This document shows positions 25,967 through 33,982 of a DNA stretch of 64,000 bases, piece by piece. Under the pieces are notes generated by a model that was not told where the DNA came from, did not search any database, and saw only the letters and a program-made list of their open reading frames with translations. Location: contig NZ_JAMXLA010000001.1 in the NCBI RefSeq assembly GCF_024054175.1, forward strand, positions 1,113,341-1,177,340, read 5' to 3'. The position numbers were made by a program, and so were the translations under genes. How positions within the stretch are numbered: the first letter of the stretch is position 1; each line of letters begins with the position of its first letter. The DNA is from Flavobacterium sp. NRK1 (lineage in GTDB: Bacteria; Bacteroidota; Bacteroidia; Flavobacteriales; Flavobacteriaceae).

Positions 25967-26272
25967 ATGCGAAACTTAGACATCATATTAAAAGAAATTG
26001 TGGAACTAAGTGAAATAAAATCAGCATATAAACATTACTTAGCTTCAAACAGAAGTTTAACCGAAGTGGAAAATACCACACAGGTTCAGGCAAATAGGCG
26101 AATTATCACCAAAAGCATAGAGGCTTTATATATGGAGCTTTTAACCGAAAAAACGAAGTATAAAACACTGGTAAAAAGCAAAATAACAACCAAAACCATT
26201 ACACATACAGCAGATGAAAAAAATGCAATACTCCACTTTAACCACGACAAGAGATTCACCATTACAGAGTAA
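25967..26272 (+). CDS. phage early protein, unknown
   Basis: A 101-aa first gene of the early operon, 28 bp after the -7 box. It is mostly alpha-helical and charged (MRNLDIILKEIVELSEIKSA, ELLTEKTKYKTLVKSK), with no domain recognised and no signal or membrane segment. Position next to the repressor suggests an early regulator or replication accessory protein. The coding sequence contains a possible second repressor operator at 26065-26080. It overlaps the next frame by 59 bp. Confidence 0.6.
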   Translation: MRNLDIILKEIVELSEIKSAYKHYLASNRSLTEVENTTQVQANRRIITKSIEALYMELLTEKTKYKTLVKSKITTKTITHTADEKNAILHFNHDKRFTITE

Positions 26273-26465
26273 AAAACCTAAAAAGCTCTTAAAACGCATC
26301 CGCGAATGCGAAAAACAAATTGAGAACTTTAAAACCCTGCCCTATTATACCATTTTTAAACAAAAGGCAGAACAACAGCATGACATACAAGCCGCAACCA
26401 AAAAACTGGAAAAGCTAAAACAAAAATATTATACCATCAGCCGGAATGTAAGATTATCGGCGTAA
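26214..26465 (+). CDS. small basic phage protein
   Basis: An 83-aa lysine-rich protein (SKKPKKLLKRIRECEKQ, ATKKLEKLKQKYY) predicted to be a long helix. It overlaps the preceding gene in another frame. Starts at 26214 or 26223 are both possible and neither is marked by a ribosome site. Function unknown. Its end is followed closely by a complete family-B palindrome. Confidence 0.5.
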   Translation: MKKMQYSTLTTTRDSPLQSKKPKKLLKRIRECEKQIENFKTLPYYTIFKQKAEQQHDIQAATKKLEKLKQKYYTISRNVRLSA

Positions 26466-26478
26466 AAGCACAAGAATA

Positions 26479-26576
26479 GCATTCCCTCCTTTGGAGGGGT
26501 GGCTGAAAGCCGGGGTGGTTTACCCCCCCATTGCAACCACCCCACCCTGCGGGCACCCCTCCAAGGGAGGGAATGC
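26479..26576. repeat. complete family-B palindromic element
   Basis: A 98-bp imperfect inverted repeat from GCATTCCCTCCTTTGGAGGG to GGAGGGAATGC, with the CCGGGGTGGTT and AACCACCCC inner arms around a short C-rich loop. The outer arms also contain their own small palindromes (CCTCCTTTGGAGG). It lies between two phage early genes. No ORF and no clear target-site duplication. Confidence 0.88.
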
Positions 26577-26636
26577 TACCCAAAAACAAACCACCAACAT
26601 CAAGATTTCATCTTTCAATTATTAAACAAAAAGATC

Positions 26637-26888
26637 ATGACAATTAAAGGAACAATCGAAAACATTGAGTACCGCAACACAGCAGGCCACGAAAAAAAAG
26701 TAGTAACACTGGTGCCCGACCACAGACAAAAAGCCTTTGTAGAATTTAGAGGCAGAAGAATGGAAGACCTTGCCCCTTACAAAGAAAACGATGAAATTCA
26801 GGTAGCCGTAACCCTTGAAGGCAAAATATCTAAAAACAGCGGCATACAATACAACAATCTTGTAGTACAGGAAGTAGTAAGCATGTAA
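26637..26888 (+). CDS. small OB-fold-like phage protein
   Basis: An 83-aa protein with the strand pattern of an OB fold: GTIENIEYRNTAGHEKKVVTLV, KAFVEFRGRRMEDLAPYKENDEIQVAVTLEGK, then NNLVVQEVV. It resembles the DUF3127 single-strand-binding-like family of Bacteroidota. The ATG at 26637 is used because the upstream extension of the frame is repeat DNA. The neighbour at 27343 has a similar shape, so both may bind single-stranded DNA during phage replication. This role is inference. Confidence 0.65.
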   Translation: MTIKGTIENIEYRNTAGHEKKVVTLVPDHRQKAFVEFRGRRMEDLAPYKENDEIQVAVTLEGKISKNSGIQYNNLVVQEVVSM

Positions 26889-26980
26889 TTTGGTTATTTG
26901 AGAATTTGGTTATCTGAAACTCAGCTAAATTACCACATCTCTTTTCAATTTTTGAATTATTCAATTTTAAACTTAAGATC

Positions 26981-27241
26981 ATGGAAATCAACAGATCCAG
27001 ACAGGAAGAATATACCCTTAAAATATTAGACCAGTTACAGCAGCTTTTTGAAGAAAGCAACGAAAACCGCATTAACATAGCCGATATGGAAGACAGCCAA
27101 AGCGCAGCCGACTTTTTTCACGCACTGGCAAACCTTGCGCCAACGGTTGTGTTTAGCAAACTCACCCAAAAGGAAATTGGCACTTTAGACTTTAACCATA
27201 TAGCCAACAGGCTCTGCTTTGAGAATGCCTATATGAAGTAA
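26981..27241 (+). CDS. phage early protein, unknown
   Basis: An 86-aa protein rich in charged helices (SRQEEYTLKILDQLQQLFEES, then ADFFHALANLAPTVVFSKL, FNHIANRLCFENAYMK). No family recognised. It lies between the two OB-fold-like genes, in the same direction, so probably part of the replication or recombination module. Confidence 0.55.
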   Translation: MEINRSRQEEYTLKILDQLQQLFEESNENRINIADMEDSQSAADFFHALANLAPTVVFSKLTQKEIGTLDFNHIANRLCFENAYMK

Positions 27242-27342
27242 TCCGCTAATACGCGCATTTGGTTATTCGAAGCTCCATTGCAGGCAATAGTGACGTTTCG
27301 AATAACCATATCAACAAATCAATCAATTAAAATTTAGAAATC

Positions 27343-27591
27343 ATGACTTACAAAATAAAAGGCATTATTACTGCCATAGGCGATATAAAAACAACAAAAC
27401 TGGGCACAGCCGTACAGCAATTGCATTTTGAGCAGGAAACCGGCACTATATTTTACCCATCGGCATTAGGAACCAAAATTGAAATATTAAACGACTTTCT
27501 GCCCGGCGATGTTGCCGAATTAGAATTTCACATTTCCGGATCAAAAGGGACATACAACAACGTGATAATTGACAGCTTAGTAAGAGTATAA
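27343..27591 (+). CDS. second small OB-fold-like phage protein
   Basis: An 82-aa protein with strands resembling an OB fold: YKIKGIITAIGDIKTTKLGT, QQLHFEQETGTIFYPSAL, FLPGDVAELEFHISGSKG, NVIIDSLVRV. It has the same size and strand order as 26637-26888 but low identity. Its stop codon shares one base with the start of the DUF1376 gene, so the two are translationally coupled. A single-stranded DNA-binding role is plausible but not shown. Confidence 0.65.
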   Translation: MTYKIKGIITAIGDIKTTKLGTAVQQLHFEQETGTIFYPSALGTKIEILNDFLPGDVAELEFHISGSKGTYNNVIIDSLVRV

Positions 27592-28367
27592 TGAAAGATC
27601 CTGCTTTTCCGTTTTACGCCCAGGATTTTCTGGTGGGCACCATGCACATGACCTTTGAGGAAACGGGAGCTTACATAAAATTATTAGCCTATCAATGGAC
27701 AAATAAAGGTATTTCTAAAAAAAGGCTTGGGTTTATTCTGGGTTCAGGATGGGAAACGGTCTGGTTATCCATTTCAGATAAATTTATCGAGAAAGACGGT
27801 ATTATTTACAATCAGCGCCTTGAGGAAGAACGCGAAAAGAGGGCTGCCTTTAAACAAAAACAAAGTGAAAACGGACAAAAAGGCGGCAGGCCTAAAAAGA
27901 GTGCACCTTCTGATTATAAACAGGATAAAATACCAAAAGCACAATTAAAAAACCCTTCTAAAAGCCAAAAAAAGCCTTTAGAAGATGAAAATGAGAATGA
28001 ATATGAAAGTGAATATGTAATTGATAATGGAAAAGAGGGTATGGGAGAAAAACCAAAAATCGTTTATCCGTTTGAAAGCGATGAATTCATCCGCCAATGG
28101 GAAGTATGGAAAAACTACCGTGCTAACGAAGACGGTTTTAAATACCGGTCTGTAACCAGCGAACAGGCGGCATTAACCAAACTGGGGAACCTGTCGCAAT
28201 ACAATCAGACCGAAGCCATAGCGATTATGCATCAGAGCATGGCCAACGGCTGGAAAGGATTTTTTGAAGTAAAGCAGCATGAAGCAAAACAATCTTCCGG
28301 AAAAAGCAAAACTATCTATAGCAGCAGTTTCAAAGGAAAAATTGCTGAGCGTTTACAGTCCGGTTAA
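27591..28367 (+). CDS. DUF1376-family phage replication protein
   Basis: A 258-aa protein with the N-terminal DUF1376 signature (PAFPFYAQDFLVGTMHMTFE then ETGAYIKLLAYQW, residues about 4-40), a winged-helix-like fold found in phage replication initiators. A basic low-complexity linker (KKSAPSDYKQDK) and an acidic stretch (EDENENEYESEY) lead to a C-terminal part with KQHEAKQSSGKSKTIYSSSF. It starts at the last base of the previous stop. Together with the next gene it probably replaces the DnaC/helicase-loader functions; no helicase, primase or polymerase is encoded in the element. Confidence 0.8.
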   Translation: MKDPAFPFYAQDFLVGTMHMTFEETGAYIKLLAYQWTNKGISKKRLGFILGSGWETVWLSISDKFIEKDGIIYNQRLEEEREKRAAFKQKQSENGQKGGRPKKSAPSDYKQDKIPKAQLKNPSKSQKKPLEDENENEYESEYVIDNGKEGMGEKPKIVYPFESDEFIRQWEVWKNYRANEDGFKYRSVTSEQAALTKLGNLSQYNQTEAIAIMHQSMANGWKGFFEVKQHEAKQSSGKSKTIYSSSFKGKIAERLQSG

Positions 28368-28827
28368 CTGTATGCAGCATGCCGGTAAGCTCACCTCTAT
28401 CGAAGTTGCCATGAATGCCCCTGCCCCCACACTGGGCACCATACAGCGCGAAAAGAGCCGTGATTTTACAATAGGGCTTGTAATGGGGTGGCTGGTTTAT
28501 CTAAACGATATACTCAACCTGAACAAGCCCATGACCGAAGACCAGATAGAACTGTGTGCCATAGAAGTAACCGATGAGTATTACAGCCTGAAGATGAGCG
28601 ACCTCGCTTTTTTGTTCAGAAAGATAATTGCAGGGCATTACGGTGAGTTTTACGAAAGCCTTACCATATCTAAAATGCTAACGTTCTTTCGGGATTATTT
28701 TGACGAACGCTGCCAGTATGCTGAACAACAGGCCATGAGGCAGCACGCCGATTTTTCGGGACAGGACGAGTTTAACTACTCCCGTAACTTCCAGCGTATC
28801 TGGACAGCGAAGAGCAGGAAAAGTTAA
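28279..28827 (+). CDS. phage protein, DUF6633-like
   Basis: A 182-aa protein overlapping the DUF1376 gene by 89 bp. The C-terminal half (QIELCAIEVTDEYYSLKMSD then LAFLFRKIIAGHYGEFYESL) resembles DUF6633 proteins of Bacteroidota phages. SVYSPVNCMQHAGKLTSIEV near 24-43 seems to belong to the same family, favouring the long start over the ATG at 28372 (4 bp after the upstream stop). It may help load a host helicase, by position only. It is the last gene before the repeat-rich gap. Confidence 0.65.
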   Translation: MKQNNLPEKAKLSIAAVSKEKLLSVYSPVNCMQHAGKLTSIEVAMNAPAPTLGTIQREKSRDFTIGLVMGWLVYLNDILNLNKPMTEDQIELCAIEVTDEYYSLKMSDLAFLFRKIIAGHYGEFYESLTISKMLTFFRDYFDERCQYAEQQAMRQHADFSGQDEFNYSRNFQRIWTAKSRKS

Positions 28828-28863
28828 TTTGATTATTGTGGATTTGGTTATTTGTTCCTCTTC

Positions 28864-29095
28864 TGTCATTATGGGGAGGAACGACGAAGTAATCTATTAC
28901 TCATCCCGATTTGTCATTTCGACCGGAATGCAATGGAGCGGAGAAATCTCTCTAACCCCGAGTGAAGCTCATTCCCCTCTTGAGAGGGGGTGCCGAAGGC
29001 GGGGTGGTTATACTCACATCGTCATTACGAGGAGGAACGACGAAGTAATCTTTTACTCATCTTGATTGTCGTCCTGACGATAGGAAGGATTTCTT
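28864..29095. repeat. composite island of four repeat families
   Basis: Within 232 bp lie family-C segments (GTCATTATGGGGAGGAACGA at 28864 and GTCATTACGAGGAGGAACGA at 29021, each ending CGAAGTAATCT). A family-D segment starts at 28913 (GTCATTTCGACCGGAATGCA), a family-B remnant lies at 28971-29010, and a diverged family-A half at 29071-29095. The wider gap 28828-29246 contains nothing else apart from the TA operators. Confidence 0.75.
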
Positions 29096-29130
29096 TTATT
29101 TCAATACTTGATATGTAATTTAATCATTAA

Positions 29131-29219
29131 AAACAACTATAAAGTTGTTTATAGTATTGAAAACATCGTTAAAAACAACTAAAAAATTGTTTATAACTTA
29201 AAATTATTTAATATATTTG
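29131..29219 (+). promoter_or_regulatory. TA-operon promoter with paired operators
   Basis: Two inverted repeats with identical geometry, arms AAACAA and TTGTTT separated by 8 bp, at 29131-29150 (extended to AAACAAC/GTTGTTT) and 29173-29192. The exact -7 element TATATTTG is at 29212-29219, with TTG at 29187-29189 as its possible -33, inside the second palindrome. This is the expected layout for autorepression by the HTH antitoxin. Confidence 0.75.
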
Positions 29220-29246
29220 TGGCATGAAACAATATTAATATCCCCC

Positions 29247-29597
29247 ATGCTCATATCGCAAGACAAAGGTGTCAAGATTTTCTTAGATGAGTTTAAGCAA
29301 AAACTAATAACTTTTGGCGTCTTTTTTGTTAGTCGACCAAAAAATTTACAAGCACTTGCGGATTTAGAAATCACTCCAAAATATCGAGAGCAAATACTGA
29401 AAGAACTCACTAATGAGGACTACTGCGAAGGCCCTCTAAATAATGATCAGTATGGTAATAATCCAATGTGGGTATTTGGAAAAATTATCAAAGGACAAGA
29501 ACTTTATATTAAAATAACAACAGCAAATACTGCTATCTGCATATCATTTCATATTGCAGAATGGCAATTGACTTATCCATTAAAAAAAATGTCATGA
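29247..29597 (+). CDS. MqsR-family toxin of a type II TA system
   Basis: A 116-aa protein. It fits the MqsR fold (RelE-like mRNA endonuclease): QALADLEITPKYREQILKEL then DYCEGPL (about residues 36-65), MWVFGKIIKGQELYIKIT and ICISFHIAEWQL at the C-terminus. MqsR toxins cut mRNA, preferentially at GCU in E. coli. The ATG at 29247 is preferred; the longer TTG-initiated form starts inside the promoter box. Its stop overlaps the antitoxin start (ATGA). Toxin-first order is as in mqsRA. The composition is more AT-rich than the phage genes, suggesting separate acquisition. Confidence 0.85.
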   Translation: MLISQDKGVKIFLDEFKQKLITFGVFFVSRPKNLQALADLEITPKYREQILKELTNEDYCEGPLNNDQYGNNPMWVFGKIIKGQELYIKITTANTAICISFHIAEWQLTYPLKKMS

Positions 29598-30604
29598 AAA
29601 GTCCCATCACAGGTAAAGAAATGCAGTTGGTAATAACAAAAGAATCTTTAGATTTTAGAAAAGAAAGTTTTGAATATTACCATCATGGTTATCGTTGTGA
29701 AGACAGTGAAGAAATTTTCACAACAACTGAGTTAGATAATTTAAATATTGGTCAGGTATATAACCAGTATTTAGTAAAGTATAATATTCCATTCCCAGAA
29801 GACATAAAGGCAATCAGAAAAAAGTATGAGTTGCCTGCAAACAGAATGTCACTCGTTTTGGGTTTTGGAGTTAATACTTATCGTAATTATGAAAATGGAG
29901 AAGTTCCAAGTTTAGCAAATGCTAAGTTGATTCATTTGGCACAAAAACCTGAACAATTTAAAGATTTAGTAAATGAAAGTACAGATGTGTTCAATCCTCA
30001 AGAGAAAGATGACCTGATTAGTCGTATAGACTCTTTAATTCAAAAAGAAGCTAAAAATTATTTTTCATATGTTGAAAAATATATGTTAGGTAATCATACG
30101 AGAGATATATATTCTGGCTACAAAACACCTAATTTAGAAAAGTTAGGTGAAATGGTAGTTTTTTTTACAGAAAGGTTAAAACCATTCAAAACAGCTATGA
30201 ATAAACTATTGTTTTATGCAGACTTTTTAAACTTTAGAAAATCATCGTTCTCAATAAGCGGTTTAAGATATGCAGCCATAGATAAAGGGCCTGTGCCAGA
30301 TAATTTTCAAACTCTTTTTGATCACTTTGATAGAAATTCGATTATTACCGTGAAACATGAAGAGGTTGCCCCAGGATATTGGGGAGAAATATTTACACCC
30401 ATTCCAAATCGAGTATTTAATAGCGAATTATTTAGTGAAGCTGAATTAGAAACCTTGGAACAAGTTTGTGAAAGATTCAAAAATGTTACGAGGGCTATAG
30501 ATATAGTTAATTTGAGTCATGAAGAAGATGGTTGGATTATAAACTACAATGATGGTAAAAGATTAATCGAGTATGATTATGCTTTTAAATTAAAAAATAT
30601 ATAA
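29594..30604 (+). CDS. MqsA-like HTH antitoxin fused to a Panacea (DUF4065) domain
   Basis: A 336-aa protein. Residues 1-60 align with the MqsA N-terminus but the zinc cysteines are largely lost (MKSPITGKEMQ, HHGYRCEDSEEIF). Residues about 70-125 are an MqsA-type HTH (LPANRMSLVLGFGVNTYRNY then ENGEVPS). Residues about 165-330 form a Panacea/SocA-like domain (KLGEMVVFFTERLKPFKTAM, NKLLFYADFLNFRKSSFSIS, YAAIDKGPVPDNF). Panacea domains are known as interchangeable toxin-neutralising modules. I infer that the HTH represses the promoter and the Panacea part, or the MqsA part, blocks the toxin. The fusion is roughly 2.5 times the size of MqsA. Confidence 0.85.
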   Translation: MKSPITGKEMQLVITKESLDFRKESFEYYHHGYRCEDSEEIFTTTELDNLNIGQVYNQYLVKYNIPFPEDIKAIRKKYELPANRMSLVLGFGVNTYRNYENGEVPSLANAKLIHLAQKPEQFKDLVNESTDVFNPQEKDDLISRIDSLIQKEAKNYFSYVEKYMLGNHTRDIYSGYKTPNLEKLGEMVVFFTERLKPFKTAMNKLLFYADFLNFRKSSFSISGLRYAAIDKGPVPDNFQTLFDHFDRNSIITVKHEEVAPGYWGEIFTPIPNRVFNSELFSEAELETLEQVCERFKNVTRAIDIVNLSHEEDGWIINYNDGKRLIEYDYAFKLKNI

Positions 30605-30630
30605 ATACCCATCCTGCCAGATGGGTATTT
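30603..30630 (+). terminator. intrinsic terminator of TA operon
   Basis: AAATACCCATC and GATGGGTATTT pair over 11 bp around CTGCCA, overlapping the antitoxin stop. The following space to 30869 is AT-rich with no gene seen. Confidence 0.85.
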
Positions 30631-30869
30631 CAAAAATTATCACTCTTTCTTTTTCGCTTTTCCAACCTTAAAACAAAACTCTATAATTTTTAGGAGAAGT
30701 GTCAACACACTTATACCTAAGCTTAAAGTTTCTATTTCCATTTTGGCTATTTTTACCAAATCTCTATTGATTAACAACTACTTTAATCAGATGCTAAATT
30801 AATAATTTTCAGTATATTAAAATTATTTTTAGACATAGTGTTAATAAATATTTCCCCAAACCCGCCTCA

Positions 30870-31421
30870 ATGAACGAAGCACAATCCCAAAAGGACGCTT
30901 CTTTGCATTTAGCCCCAACTAAAACCACCACCACCAAACGCGGTATAAAAAACCTGTATAACGAAGTTTACCCCGAGCAGGCATACAAACTATGCTTACT
31001 CGGTATGGAAGACCGCGACCTTGCCTCTTTTTTCGGCGTATGCCGTAAAACCATACATAACTGGAAGACCACCTACCCTGCCTTTGCCAATGCGGTTATG
31101 CAGGGCAAACGGGCTGCCGATATGGAAGTAGCCGCAAGTTTATACCAGGCAACGCTGGACAGGGTTATTACCACCAAACAGGCTATTAAATGCAAAGAGA
31201 TTTATTATGACGACAACGGCAAACGCGTAGAGAAGGAACGCATAGAAATTGTGGACGTAGAAAAACACATTCCTGCCGATTTCCGCAGTCAGCAGTTCTG
31301 GCTCAAGAACCGCAACCCCAAATTGTGGAGCGACAAATACAGTGACGATGAGGATGCCGACCTCAAAGCCGTTACCTTAAACCTGGGCTCCGGCCTCGAC
31401 CCCTATGCAACTGCTGATTAA
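30870..31421 (+). CDS. terminase small subunit
   Basis: A 183-aa DNA-binding packaging protein. The HTH is near residues 40-75 (KLCLLGMEDRDLASFFGVCR then KTIHNWKTTYPAF). A helical oligomerisation part (AADMEVAASLYQATLDRVIT) and the tail EKHIPADFRSQQFWLKNRNP are typical of this type of TerS. It overlaps TerL by 17 bp, confirming the pair. It recognises pac/cos DNA and feeds it to the large subunit. A low-complexity Thr run (KTTTTKR) precedes the HTH. Confidence 0.88.
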   Translation: MNEAQSQKDASLHLAPTKTTTTKRGIKNLYNEVYPEQAYKLCLLGMEDRDLASFFGVCRKTIHNWKTTYPAFANAVMQGKRAADMEVAASLYQATLDRVITTKQAIKCKEIYYDDNGKRVEKERIEIVDVEKHIPADFRSQQFWLKNRNPKLWSDKYSDDEDADLKAVTLNLGSGLDPYATAD

Positions 31422-32733
31422 GCAGGAACACGCCATTTATTTCCTAAAAGACAACGTAACCGAAGAGGTACTTTACGGCGGTGCTGCCGGTGGTGGCAAG
31501 AGTGCCCTGGGCTGCCTTTGGCTTATGGAAATGTGCCAGAAATACCCCGGCACACGCTGGCTTATGGGCAGGAGCAAGCTCAAAACCCTTAAGGAAACCA
31601 CGCTCAACACCTTCTTTGAGCTGGCAACACTGCTAAAACTGGGCGGTCAGTTCAGTTACAGGTCGGCAGAGCATATTATATACTGGAAAAATGGCAGTGA
31701 AATCATTCTTAAAGACCTGTTTTTATATCCGTCAGATCCTAATTTTGACAGTTTAGGATCGCTCGAAATCACGGGGGCTTTTATTGACGAATGCAGTCAG
31801 GTAGCGTATCCGGCATGGCAAATCGTGAAATCGAGGATACGCTACAAACTCAATGAGTATAGCCTCATCCCTAAAATGCTGGGCAGTTGCAACCCCGCCA
31901 AAAACTGGACGTACAAAGAATTTTATAAAACCACCCGCGAAGGCAGGCTTGCCCCCTACCGCAGGTTTATACAGTCGTTACCAACAGACAATCCGCACCT
32001 GCATCCCAGTTATTTGCAATCGTTGTTACGACTGGATAAGAATAGCCGCGAACGCCTCTACTTCGGCAATTGGGAGTATGACGACGACCCCGCCACGCTG
32101 ATAGACCACGACAGTATTGCCGACTACTTCTCTCCTACCCATCTTTCGCCGACAGGCGTAAAATACATGACTATAGATGTGGCACGTAAGGGTAAGGATA
32201 AAACGGTTTTCCGTATCTGGCACGGGTGGCTTTGCATAAAGCGCGAATCGATTGCCAAAAGCGGACTCGATGTTGTGGTTGGGAGGGCTAAAATATTACA
32301 GGCAAAATATGGCATTGCCCTATCTAACATTATTGCCGATGAAGACGGTGTGGGTGGTGGTGTAGTCGATTTCCTGAAATGCAAAGGCTTTGTAAACAAT
32401 TCGTCTCCCCTTGATATGAAAGAGGGCGGTGTATATGTAAAACCCAATTTTGACAATTTAAAAAGCCAGTGTTCTATAAAAATGGCAGAAATGATAACCA
32501 ATAGGCTTACCGGCGAATTGTGTGACGACGACCTTGTGCGCCAGACCACAGCCGAAGAAATGGAACAGGTAAAACTAAAAGATATTGATAAAGACAGCCG
32601 GAAAGGTATTATTGCCAAAGAACGCATTAAAGAACTCATCGGTCGCTCTCCCGACGAATGGGACAGCATTATGATGCGCTACTGGTTTGCCTTACGAAAA
32701 GATTATAGTGCGAGGGTGAGAGTAGCCCCCTAA
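31405..32733 (+). CDS. terminase large subunit
   Basis: A 442-aa packaging motor. The ATPase has Walker A GGAAGGGKS at residues 25-33, Walker B GAFIDECSQ near 124-132 and coupling motif GSCNPAK near 160. The nuclease has acidic residues in MTIDVARKGKD (about 255), IIADEDGVGGG (about 312) and SPDEWDSIMMRYW (about 418). All motifs are intact, so the protein should be active. It assembles on the portal, cuts the concatemer and translocates DNA. The next phage gene is 290 bp downstream, across a family-B/D repeat insertion. Confidence 0.95.
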   Translation: MQLLIKQEHAIYFLKDNVTEEVLYGGAAGGGKSALGCLWLMEMCQKYPGTRWLMGRSKLKTLKETTLNTFFELATLLKLGGQFSYRSAEHIIYWKNGSEIILKDLFLYPSDPNFDSLGSLEITGAFIDECSQVAYPAWQIVKSRIRYKLNEYSLIPKMLGSCNPAKNWTYKEFYKTTREGRLAPYRRFIQSLPTDNPHLHPSYLQSLLRLDKNSRERLYFGNWEYDDDPATLIDHDSIADYFSPTHLSPTGVKYMTIDVARKGKDKTVFRIWHGWLCIKRESIAKSGLDVVVGRAKILQAKYGIALSNIIADEDGVGGGVVDFLKCKGFVNNSSPLDMKEGGVYVKPNFDNLKSQCSIKMAEMITNRLTGELCDDDLVRQTTAEEMEQVKLKDIDKDSRKGIIAKERIKELIGRSPDEWDSIMMRYWFALRKDYSARVRVAP

Positions 32734-32810
32734 CCCCAAAGGGGGAATTCATACTCAAACCTTTAGTATTTACTAATGGTATCCCTCCCTCATTATATTC
32801 ATGATTGGCA

Positions 32811-32972
32811 ATTCCCCTCCTTTGGATGGGTGGCTAAAAGCCGGGGTGGTTTACACTTTATAGAACCACCCCACCCTACGGGCACCTCTCCAAAGGAAGG
32901 GAATTTGGAACTCGCGGAGCAAAGAAGGGAAACAGAGATTTCTCCACTATGTTTCATTACGGTCGAAATGAC
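32811..32972. repeat. family-B element plus family-D segment
   Basis: A complete family-B palindrome at 32811-32905 (ATTCCCCTCC...GGAAGGGAATT) is followed by an inverse family-D segment at 32936-32972 (AGATTTCTCCACTATGTTTC then ATTACGGTCGAAATGAC). They fill the gap between terL and the next phage gene. Confidence 0.82.
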
Positions 32973-33023
32973 AAAGACGTGAAACAAATAACCAGATAAA
33001 CATATAAAACAAATCCACGTTAG

Positions 33024-33563
33024 ATGAAAAACATAACCCTTAAACAATATACCCGCTTGCGGGATACACTGGTATATGACAGTATTCTGGAGCACCTGAA
33101 CCCCAAAAACAGCTTCGCAGGGCATAGTATGAATATCTATGCTATGCCCTATGCCAACGTAAAATACTGCATTAGGCTGCTGCCTAAAATAAACAGCTGG
33201 CAAAACGTACAGCAATTGTTTGAAATTTGCTTTGATATTACAGAGCAAGCTTTCTGGAAAGCATCTATAATTGATTTTTTCGCCGCTAAAAGATTCATGA
33301 TCGCAGCGTTTGAAAACATTATAGCTACCGAAAACAAACTACTCGCCAGTATGAGTACCGATGGCCATTTATGGGAAATGGCAGGTGCCGATAAGCTGAA
33401 ACCCTATAGCGACACGCTTCCGTTACTGCAACTGGGCAGGCTGTTTGGGCAATATCCTTTTGACCTTGGCCGTAAACCCTACAGCGAAATATTCAGCCTG
33501 CTGGCACAAACCAAAGCCCAGAATGAAGTGGAAACGGAGTATCAGAAGATAAGCAGGCAGTGA
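33024..33563 (+). CDS. phage protein, possible tail chaperone
   Basis: A 179-aa soluble helical protein: LKQYTRLRDTLVYDSILEHL, INSWQNVQQLFEICFDITEQ, LLQLGRLFGQYPFDLGRKP, SLLAQTKAQNEVETEYQKIS. The C-terminal part resembles proteins found ahead of tape-measure genes (tail assembly chaperone type), but here the tape measure is 5 kb further on. Flanked by repeat insertions on both sides. Role uncertain. Confidence 0.55.
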   Translation: MKNITLKQYTRLRDTLVYDSILEHLNPKNSFAGHSMNIYAMPYANVKYCIRLLPKINSWQNVQQLFEICFDITEQAFWKASIIDFFAAKRFMIAAFENIIATENKLLASMSTDGHLWEMAGADKLKPYSDTLPLLQLGRLFGQYPFDLGRKPYSEIFSLLAQTKAQNEVETEYQKISRQ

Positions 33564-33668
33564 TTAGCTTACTTCAGGTGAATTTGGCCTCTGTGAATTT
33601 GGTTATTTCAAGCTTCACTCAAACAAATAATCTAATCCCAACCAGATACTATAGATTTTATCGCTGCT

Positions 33669-33927
33669 GTCATTCTGAGCGAAGTGCAGCGTAGTCGAAG
33701 AATCTCTTATAATCCCATTAAAATCGACTTAGATTTTTCGGTTTCATTTCATTCCGCTCAAAATGACAAACAATACAGATATAGCCACAGTGGCTTCCCC
33801 TACTTTGGAGGGGTGGCTGAAAGCCGGGGTGGTTTACACTCTATACAACCACCCCACCCTACGGGCATTTCTTCTAAGGAGGATAAACAGAGATTTCTCC
33901 ACTACGTTTCACTACGGTCGAAATGAT
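33669..33927. repeat. cluster of family A, D and B repeats
   Basis: Family A half at 33669-33705 (GTCATTCTGAGCGAAGTGCA), family D at 33731-33767, complete family B at 33794-33882, and inverse family D at 33891-33927. The 419-bp gap 33564-33982 holds nothing else that I recognise. Confidence 0.82.
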
Positions 33928-33982
33928 AACCGGTACAAAACAAATAACCAAACCAACATATTAAACAAATAGACAACAAAAA

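Noticed and set aside
28829..29065. 78-aa plus-strand frame
   Set aside because: Made entirely of repeat DNA before the TA operon.
33684..33972. Overlapping plus-strand frames of 69-80 aa
   Set aside because: They run through family A, B and D repeats and give low-complexity translations.
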